Of a DNA stretch of 11,514 nt, positions 6,609 through 11,514 are shown piece after piece. The notes beneath the pieces were generated by a model. The model saw nothing but the letters and a program-made list of their open reading frames with translations, did not search any database and was not told the DNA's origin. Within the stretch, counting starts at the first letter, position 1. The number at the start of each line of letters is the position of its first letter. A program made the position numbers and the translations under genes. The DNA comes from an uncultured Amylibacter sp. (GTDB taxonomy: Bacteria; Pseudomonadota; Alphaproteobacteria; Rhodobacterales; Rhodobacteraceae). The stretch spans positions 1 through 11,514 of the forward strand of contig CALLAV010000085.1 of the NCBI GenBank assembly GCA_938001995.1, read 5' to 3'.

Positions 6609-7178
6609 ATGAACAATTACATGAAAAAAGCAATCACAGCAGGCATCGTTGCTTGCACCATGATCGGCGCACCGGTTTTGGCCCAGAACACTGGCCAATC
6701 CGTCGAAGAAATGACTGCAAACTTTAAAAAGCAGAAAACACGCGGTCTTGCCATTGCCACCCCGACCAACTCCACGGACAGTTCGACCACGTCAACGGAA
6801 ACCAGCGCGGTTGCTGAACCAAATCTGGTTGTTGTACCAAAGGAAGAACAGGTCAACGTGAACGTGTCCTTTGATTTTGACAGCGCTTCCCTGCGCGAAG
6901 ATCAAAAGCCAAAGCTTGTCCAACTGTGCGCCGCCCTAAAGGCAGCCGATGTGCAAAAAATCCGCATTTTGGGCCATACGGATGCGTCGGGGTCTGCGGC
7001 CTATAACCAACGTCTGTCCAAATTACGCGCACAAGAAGTGAAGCGGTATTTGGAAACGGATTGTGGATATCCAGCCGAACGTATGGAAGCATTGGGCGTG
7101 GGTGAAGATTACCTTTACAATACAGACGATCCACGCGCGGATGAAAACCGCCGCGTTGAATTCCAAGCGCTCAGCTAA
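6609..7178 (+). CDS. Exported OmpA-domain (peptidoglycan-binding) protein of the T6SS locus
   Basis: A 189-residue protein with a signal peptide (residues 1-25, cleavage after VLA). A Ser/Thr-rich low-complexity linker (about 51-70) follows, then an OmpA C-terminal domain (about 82-189). The domain shows VSFDFDSASL and GHTDASGSAAYNQRLSKLRA. Asp125 and Arg140 occupy the positions that contact diaminopimelate in the family. There is no lipobox; the only cysteine in the signal peptide, Cys16, is in a poor context, so it is probably soluble in the periplasm rather than a lipoprotein. T6SS loci often carry OmpA-type proteins or domains that anchor the complex to the wall. GGAG lies seven bases upstream of the ATG at 6609; a second ATG four codons later is less well placed. 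The kinase gene begins one base after its stop. Confidence 0.87.
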   Translation: MNNYMKKAITAGIVACTMIGAPVLAQNTGQSVEEMTANFKKQKTRGLAIATPTNSTDSSTTSTETSAVAEPNLVVVPKEEQVNVNVSFDFDSASLREDQKPKLVQLCAALKAADVQKIRILGHTDASGSAAYNQRLSKLRAQEVKRYLETDCGYPAERMEALGVGEDYLYNTDDPRADENRRVEFQALS

Positions 7179-7179
7179 A

Positions 7180-9333
7180 GTGAGCACCCCAACGGCCAGC
7201 GGGATCTTCCAAATTGGGGATGTCCTGAACAACACCTACCGCATCGAAAAAGTGCTCGGTCGCGGTGGCACATCCGAGGTTTACCGCGCCCGCTCTGAAA
7301 TTTCAGGGCGGGTTATGGCGCTCAAAGCGCTACGCTCTGAATTGTCCCAAAACGAAGACTTCCTCGCGCTGATGACACGCGAAGAAGACATGCGCGAAAT
7401 CCGCCACGACGCGGTTGTGCGTTACTATGACAATCAGCGCACGGATGATGGCCACATCTATCTGGTGATGGATTACGTGGACGGCCCGGGTCTAGATCAA
7501 AAGATCAAAGACGGCGGAATGTCCGCAGATGATCTGATGATTATTGCAAAACGCGTGGCCGAAGGTCTGGTTGTGGCGCATGGGCGCAATATCGTGCACC
7601 GCGATCTGTCGCCTGACAACATCATTCTGCGCAACGGAAACCCTGCCGAAGCCGTGATCATCGACTTTGGCATCGCCAAGGATTCAAACCCCGGTGCGGA
7701 AACGATCGTGGGCAATGAATTCGCGGGCAAATACGCCTATGCCGCCCCCGAACAACTTAGCGGGCAAACGGACGAACGCGCCGATATTTATTCGCTCGGT
7801 GCGCTCTTGCTCGCCACGTTTCGTGGCAAATCCCCCAACGTCGGCAATAACCCGATGGAAGTGGTCGAACGCAAGGGCCAGCCTCTGGATACGGATGGCC
7901 TGCCCGAACCCCTAAAAACACTCATTGATAACATGACGGTCCCTGACCGCACGAAACGCCTTTCGACTGCTAAAGCACTGCTCGATGCGTTGCGCGATCC
8001 AAGCGCGTTGAACGCTGTGGAAGATGATGACAGCGACCGCACGATCATCGTTCCATTGCCAAGCAGCGTAAAATCAGACCCAACACCTTCTGCCTCTGCC
8101 AAACCCACGCCACCGCCACCCGCTAAAAAATCTGGTGGCGCGATCCTGCCGGTCGTGGGTGGTGTCGCCGTTTTGGCCGTTGGCGCAGGTATGTATTTTT
8201 CTGGTGCGATTGACAGTCTTACGGGTCCAAAATACCCGCTCGCCGATCCCTATACCCTTCTTGCCGAACGCAATGAAGCGGGCACAATCACCGCCATTGG
8301 CAATGTGCCGTCACCCGAACTTCAAGCCAGTCTTGTTGAGATGATCACAGCCCAAGGCGGCGTCGCGGACTTGACGCTTGCCAGTGGCGACATTCCCGAA
8401 GGCTGGGGTGCTGGCCTCATGGAACTCATTGATCGTGTCGATGAAATGCCCGAATGGAAAGTCGCCGTCACGGGCGGTCAAATGTCCGTCTCGGGTCTCA
8501 GCGAAAACCGATCTCAAGCCGCGGACATCCGAAGTGCTGTGGCCGCAACGCAATTGCCCGAAGGCATAAGTGCGACGGCAAACATCGCCTCCGGCCCGCG
8601 TATCGTCACCAGTGCCATGCTCGAACCGCTGCTCGTCCAATATGGCGATTGTGGTGAACTCACGCTCGAAGATGCGCCATTGACGGGATATCCCACCGGC
8701 AGCCAAGTCGTGATCAATGGCCGTGTGGCAGATGTGAAAACCCGCGTGCAATTGTCTGATGCAATCGTTGAACAAATCGGTGATCGGGATCTTGTGCTGG
8801 ATGTAGAGGTCCTCAACCGCACGCTTTGCCTTGTGGACAGTGCCTTGCCCGATGCGCCTTCTGGCGACTTTGAGGTCGTGTTTGGCTTTGGCGACAAAGA
8901 TGAATTGAACACGTCAGGTCGCTATTTCGTTGGCGAAAATCCTGTGATTGACGTGGTGATCCCAGCGGATGTGAACGACGGCTATCTGTTCGTCTCAGCC
9001 CTTGATGTATCGGGCAACGTGTTTCACCTGCTGCCCAATCTGATTAACGAGGAAAACGATATATCCAAATTGCGCGGCACAGACTCTGGCCCTATCACCG
9101 TGCGCGTCGCCTATCCGCTGGCAGAGGCCCAAGACGGCAGCAAGCTGGCATTCAGAGTGGACGACACCGCCCTTGGAAAAACCAAAATCATCGTTATTCG
9201 CTCAGGCGATCAAATCTTCGACGGCCTGCGTCCAACAACTGAAAGCGCGGGCGGTTATGCCCAGGCGTTGCGCGGTCGTACAGGGGCGGTGGAAACGCTC
9301 GACAGTCGGATTTTGACAACGGCGAAACCCTAA
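7180..9333 (+). CDS. ppkA: Membrane Ser/Thr protein kinase of the T6SS locus (PpkA-type)
   Basis: Predicted to phosphorylate T6SS regulatory targets (an FHA protein in known systems) in response to a periplasmic signal. Kinase motifs are complete: glycine loop GRGGTSEVY (27-35), Lys49, HRDLSPDN (140-147, catalytic Asp142), DFGIAK (162-167), AAPE (188-191). A Pro-rich linker (about 295-317) leads to one membrane segment (about 320-341). The periplasmic part (342-717) has BON-like stretches (about 350-440 and 508-552) and ends in a DUF4384-like region (about 564-700). The GTG at 7180 (717 residues) is preferred because it follows the OmpA stop by one base and starts directly before the conserved part. 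The in-frame ATG at 7141 would add 13 residues and overlap the OmpA gene. Neither has a clear ribosome site, which suggests translational coupling. The kinase identity is firm; the start and ppkA symbol are less so. Confidence 0.88.
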   Translation: MSTPTASGIFQIGDVLNNTYRIEKVLGRGGTSEVYRARSEISGRVMALKALRSELSQNEDFLALMTREEDMREIRHDAVVRYYDNQRTDDGHIYLVMDYVDGPGLDQKIKDGGMSADDLMIIAKRVAEGLVVAHGRNIVHRDLSPDNIILRNGNPAEAVIIDFGIAKDSNPGAETIVGNEFAGKYAYAAPEQLSGQTDERADIYSLGALLLATFRGKSPNVGNNPMEVVERKGQPLDTDGLPEPLKTLIDNMTVPDRTKRLSTAKALLDALRDPSALNAVEDDDSDRTIIVPLPSSVKSDPTPSASAKPTPPPPAKKSGGAILPVVGGVAVLAVGAGMYFSGAIDSLTGPKYPLADPYTLLAERNEAGTITAIGNVPSPELQASLVEMITAQGGVADLTLASGDIPEGWGAGLMELIDRVDEMPEWKVAVTGGQMSVSGLSENRSQAADIRSAVAATQLPEGISATANIASGPRIVTSAMLEPLLVQYGDCGELTLEDAPLTGYPTGSQVVINGRVADVKTRVQLSDAIVEQIGDRDLVLDVEVLNRTLCLVDSALPDAPSGDFEVVFGFGDKDELNTSGRYFVGENPVIDVVIPADVNDGYLFVSALDVSGNVFHLLPNLINEENDISKLRGTDSGPITVRVAYPLAEAQDGSKLAFRVDDTALGKTKIIVIRSGDQIFDGLRPTTESAGGYAQALRGRTGAVETLDSRILTTAKP

Positions 9334-9338
9334 CAGGG

Positions 9339-9650
9339 CTAGTGCACGGTCAGCGGCAAATCCATGCTGTAATTCCAATGGTAATGGAAAATCGTCGCCT
9401 CATTGGGAACGGGACCCATGCGGTAAACTAAATACCCGAGCCCGTCGTTGATCTTAAACCGATAGACGCCATCACCTTGGGCTTCTTTCTTGGATGCATC
9501 TGCGTTCATCGCTTTGATCAATTCAGTCTTAAGCGTTTGATCATCGGACGCCGCATGTTTTTCGGCGCTTCCAGATTTGTACAATTTGTATGTCACAAAA
9601 GCGCCGTTTTCATATACCCGCGCCGAGTCTGTAAGTAGTGTCTTAACCAT
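9339..9650 (-). CDS. Hypothetical protein, 103 residues, between kinase and phosphatase genes
   Basis: Not recognised. It has no signal peptide, membrane segment or cysteine, and looks like a small cytoplasmic alpha/beta protein. The N-terminus suggests beta strands (SARVYENGAFVTYKLY), the middle is helical and charged, and the C-terminus is aromatic and His-rich (IFHYHWNYSMDLPLTVH). AAGGA lies eleven bases upstream of the ATG at 9650, an acceptable though long spacing. It is on the same strand as tssM-tagF-pppA, 65 bases downstream, so it could be the last gene of that operon. Its stop codon is five bases from the stop of the convergent kinase gene. Coding status is supported by the tight fit between neighbours and by no better frame being present. 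Function is unassigned. Confidence 0.68.
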   Translation of the reverse strand: MVKTLLTDSARVYENGAFVTYKLYKSGSAEKHAASDDQTLKTELIKAMNADASKKEAQGDGVYRFKINDGLGYLVYRMGPVPNEATIFHYHWNYSMDLPLTVH

Positions 9651-9715
9651 AAATAAGCCCGTCCTTTTCTAACATTTCACTTTAATTGTGCCCTACAGTT
9701 AATCCAAATTCCGTC

Positions 9716-10426
9716 TTAAACATCCACCACGATCACTGATATATTGTCGGCCCCGCCGCCCGTCAGCGCGATATTCATCAGCTTTTCTGAAACGGTTTCA
9801 ACAGGCGCACCGTCCATCGCAGCGCGCAGAGTTTCAAACCCCGCATATTTGTTCAGCCCGTCAGAACACAGCAAGTACCGATCCCCCGCCTGTACCGTGC
9901 CGCGAATTTTTTCCAGCTCTAACTCCTCACCAACACCCACCGCCCGCGTAATCGCGTTTGATTGGGGGTGCAGTTCTGCTTCGTCCCATGTCATTTCGCC
10001 AGCATTTACGTAATCTGCCACAATCGAATGGTCCGAGGTCAGCAATTCAATCTCGTGGCCGCGCAATCGATATAGCCGGCAATCGCCCGCCCAGAACGCC
10101 ACGAAGTGTTCGCCAGCAACCATCATCGCGACCACCGCCGCGCCGATAACTGCACCGCCACGGGCCTCTATCTCGGTCAGGATCGTCTTATGTGCGCCCT
10201 GAATGGCAGAACGCAACGCTTGCATTCGCTCGGCTGGTTCCAGGTTAAGCGGGATCATCGCCACACTATCAACCACAGTTTGTGATGCGAAATCACCGCC
10301 CGCGTGGCCGCCCATTCCGTCTGCCACAACCCAGATTTTCTGGTCAGGCAGCGCGAGGATACTGTCTTCATTTACCTTGCGCACCCGCCCTGTATGGGTC
10401 AGCGCGTTATGTCGAAGCGTGGTCAT
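9716..10426 (-). CDS. pppA: PP2C-family Ser/Thr protein phosphatase (PppA-type, T6SS)
   Basis: A 236-residue single-domain cytoplasmic phosphatase expected to reverse the kinase's phosphorylation and so switch T6SS off. PP2C motifs appear in order: GRVRKVNED (13-21), VVADGMGGHAGG (33-44, metal ligand Asp36), FWAGDCRLYRLR, LTSDHS, AITRAVG, LLCSDGLNKY (Asp189), and GGGADNISVI (Asp227, Asn228). Length and motif set are complete. Its ATG overlaps the tagF stop by four bases (ATGA), so translation is coupled to TagF. In Agrobacterium tumefaciens TagF and PppA are one fused protein, which supports the functional link. The antagonistic kinase lies nearby on the opposite strand. Confidence 0.94.
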   Translation of the reverse strand: MTTLRHNALTHTGRVRKVNEDSILALPDQKIWVVADGMGGHAGGDFASQTVVDSVAMIPLNLEPAERMQALRSAIQGAHKTILTEIEARGGAVIGAAVVAMMVAGEHFVAFWAGDCRLYRLRGHEIELLTSDHSIVADYVNAGEMTWDEAELHPQSNAITRAVGVGEELELEKIRGTVQAGDRYLLCSDGLNKYAGFETLRAAMDGAPVETVSEKLMNIALTGGGADNISVIVVDV

Positions 10427-11094
10427 ACTAACCCCTCCGTTTGGGTCTTCCAGACAGGCGCATTCATGTCGAATAAACCGCGCACTTGCCCGCCTGTTGG
10501 TAGGCCTGATACCAACAACAGCGGGCTATCTTCGCCCAAAGCCGCACTCCATGCAGAACCGATGGATCGGCTGCGCACAGATGCTGCCGCCAGTCGCGCG
10601 ATTGGGTTTTGGCCGATCACAGACACCGATGTACCGTTCATGGTTTCACACCCACCCAGCGCCGTACGGTGATGCGGTAGTTGGACCAACCGCCCCTTGA
10701 GCATATCTCGTGTGATCCCGTCTTCCAAAGCACCAAGAGCCACGCGCTCCAAGTTTTCAAACGCTTCGCTCGCACTGAAGTGCGCCAGCGGGACGTCATC
10801 AACAGCGGGCACAGGCAGCGCAATTGTCAGTGGAAACTGCCGTCCAACACGATCCACCGATGGCATCAAAACACCCATCATCGCGCTTGGCCCCATCAAT
10901 CCAGCACCCAGCGTAAACCGCCAAATCGGTGCAGACATAAAGCAATCGTTCCACTGATCGTTCAACTCTGCCTTAGCCGTGCGAAGACTGTCTTGCAGCC
11001 AGATGTCCCACGGCTCCACAAAGGAGCTTGGCAAATCCACGCGAAAGAAATCCCCAAGCGAAGGCATCTTCCCAAAAGCGCCAAACCCCGCCAC
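10423..11094 (-). CDS. tagF: Type VI secretion-associated protein TagF (ImpM family)
   Basis: A 223-residue cytoplasmic protein. The family hallmark GFGAFGKMPSLGDFFR lies at 3-18, followed by W-x2-WLQDSL (29-37), PSVDRVGRQFPLTIALP (78-94) and a less conserved C-terminal half. In characterised systems TagF represses T6SS assembly post-translationally, in Agrobacterium by binding the FHA protein. The start is taken as the GTG at 11094, two bases after the tssM stop. No Shine-Dalgarno is visible, so reinitiation after tssM is likely. The 3' end overlaps pppA by ATGA. Identification is strong; the exact start is less certain. Confidence 0.92.
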   Translation of the reverse strand: MAGFGAFGKMPSLGDFFRVDLPSSFVEPWDIWLQDSLRTAKAELNDQWNDCFMSAPIWRFTLGAGLMGPSAMMGVLMPSVDRVGRQFPLTIALPVPAVDDVPLAHFSASEAFENLERVALGALEDGITRDMLKGRLVQLPHHRTALGGCETMNGTSVSVIGQNPIARLAAASVRSRSIGSAWSAALGEDSPLLLVSGLPTGGQVRGLFDMNAPVWKTQTEGLV

Positions 11095-11096
11095 GA

Positions 11097-11514
11097 TCAG
11101 AACGACTTTGGGCAGCTGAACTTCGACAGCGCTGCCAATGAAAATGGGTTTACAGAAGACGTCGTCTGCATCTGGAAAATCGCAATTCGACCCCCAATGT
11201 TGAAAATCACACGTTTGCGATCAGGCGCGTTCGTCTTGCGCACCTCTGCCGCATCCAACATGCGGAACCACGCCCAAGGACCGTTCTGTGAAATCGCACT
11301 TTCCGAGTTCTTTTTCGCAGGCGTAAACGTCACACGTGACGCCCCAACAGGTCCGGGCCAGCGAATGGCAAATGGGCGCGGGCTGCCGTCTTTATGCGCA
11401 AAGGTCACCGCTTGCCCGTCAATTTCCAACAGAATCCCACGTGCTTTTGGATCGAGCGCCTCTGGCGTTATCTGAAATCCAACGTTGGGCACAGGCGAGC
11501 CTGCAAAGAACGCA
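11097..11514 (-). CDS. tssM: Type VI secretion membrane subunit TssM (IcmF), C-terminal fragment
   Basis: The last 138 residues of TssM; the frame stays open to the window edge, so the rest lies outside. TssM is the inner-membrane component with a large periplasmic domain that joins TssL and TssJ to form the T6SS membrane complex. Visible family features: an AFFAGSP...VGFQITPEALDP entry, ILLEIDGQ, AIRWPGPVGASRVTF, GPWAWFRMLDAAEV, and a VNPF...LSKFSCP ending. A GTG inside it at 11492 is not a start, since conserved sequence continues upstream (AFFAGSP). The stop is followed two bases later by tagF. Other core tss genes are expected beyond the right edge. Confidence 0.9.
   Translation of the reverse strand, partial: AFFAGSPVPNVGFQITPEALDPKARGILLEIDGQAVTFAHKDGSPRPFAIRWPGPVGASRVTFTPAKKNSESAISQNGPWAWFRMLDAAEVRKTNAPDRKRVIFNIGGRIAIFQMQTTSSVNPFSLAALSKFSCPKSF

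Noticed and set aside
9328..9338. CCCT-AAC-AGGG as a terminator between kinase and the 103-residue gene
   Set aside because: The stem is only four pairs with a three-base loop and no T-run on either strand.
11490..11492. GTG as the start of a separate 131-residue gene
   Set aside because: Conserved TssM sequence (AFFAGSP) continues upstream in the same frame to the window edge.

Overview
The window looks like chromosomal DNA from an alphaproteobacterium, most likely a marine Rhodobacterales/Roseobacter-type organism. This rests on moderate GC content, the protein character, and genes packed with overlaps of a few bases. I infer it from recognised protein families, not from a database match. 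The right half is the regulatory and accessory end of a type VI secretion system (T6SS) locus. The left edge is a housekeeping gene, the replication clamp dnaN.

Layout from left to right. (1) 1-1052, minus: dnaN, lacking only its C-terminal end. (2) 1311-1994, plus: an exported SGNH/GDSL hydrolase, divergent from dnaN. (3) 2106-2915, plus: a cysteine-rich protein with a zinc-finger-like N-terminus and a YkgJ-type metal-binding domain. (4) 5460-2912, minus: a two-gene operon of an exported caspase-like protein (caspase fold, Sel1 repeats, peptidoglycan-binding-like tail) and a SAM-dependent methyltransferase, joined by a one-base TAATG stop/start overlap. (5) 6435-5581, minus: a membrane-anchored M15 (VanY-like) peptidoglycan peptidase resembling the T6SS helper TagX. 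(6) 6609-9333, plus: an OmpA-domain protein followed by a PpkA-type membrane Ser/Thr kinase. (7) 9650-9339, minus: an unrecognised 103-residue protein. (8) 11514-9716, minus: the 3' end of tssM (IcmF), then tagF, then a PP2C phosphatase (pppA), tightly packed and probably translationally coupled.

Inferred working model. TssM is a membrane-complex component. The kinase, the phosphatase and TagF form the known post-translational control module of T6SS (threonine phosphorylation pathway plus TagF repression). The OmpA-domain protein and the M15 peptidase would handle peptidoglycan anchoring and local opening of the wall. The caspase/methyltransferase pair and the cysteine-rich protein have no assigned T6SS role; they are the most open-ended part of the window. 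No rRNA, tRNA, CRISPR array, insertion sequence or origin was seen. No stretch longer than 300 bases lacks a gene. A dyad motif (TCAC-N7-GTGA with a shared core) sits upstream of both the caspase operon and the cysteine-rich gene and is a candidate common operator.
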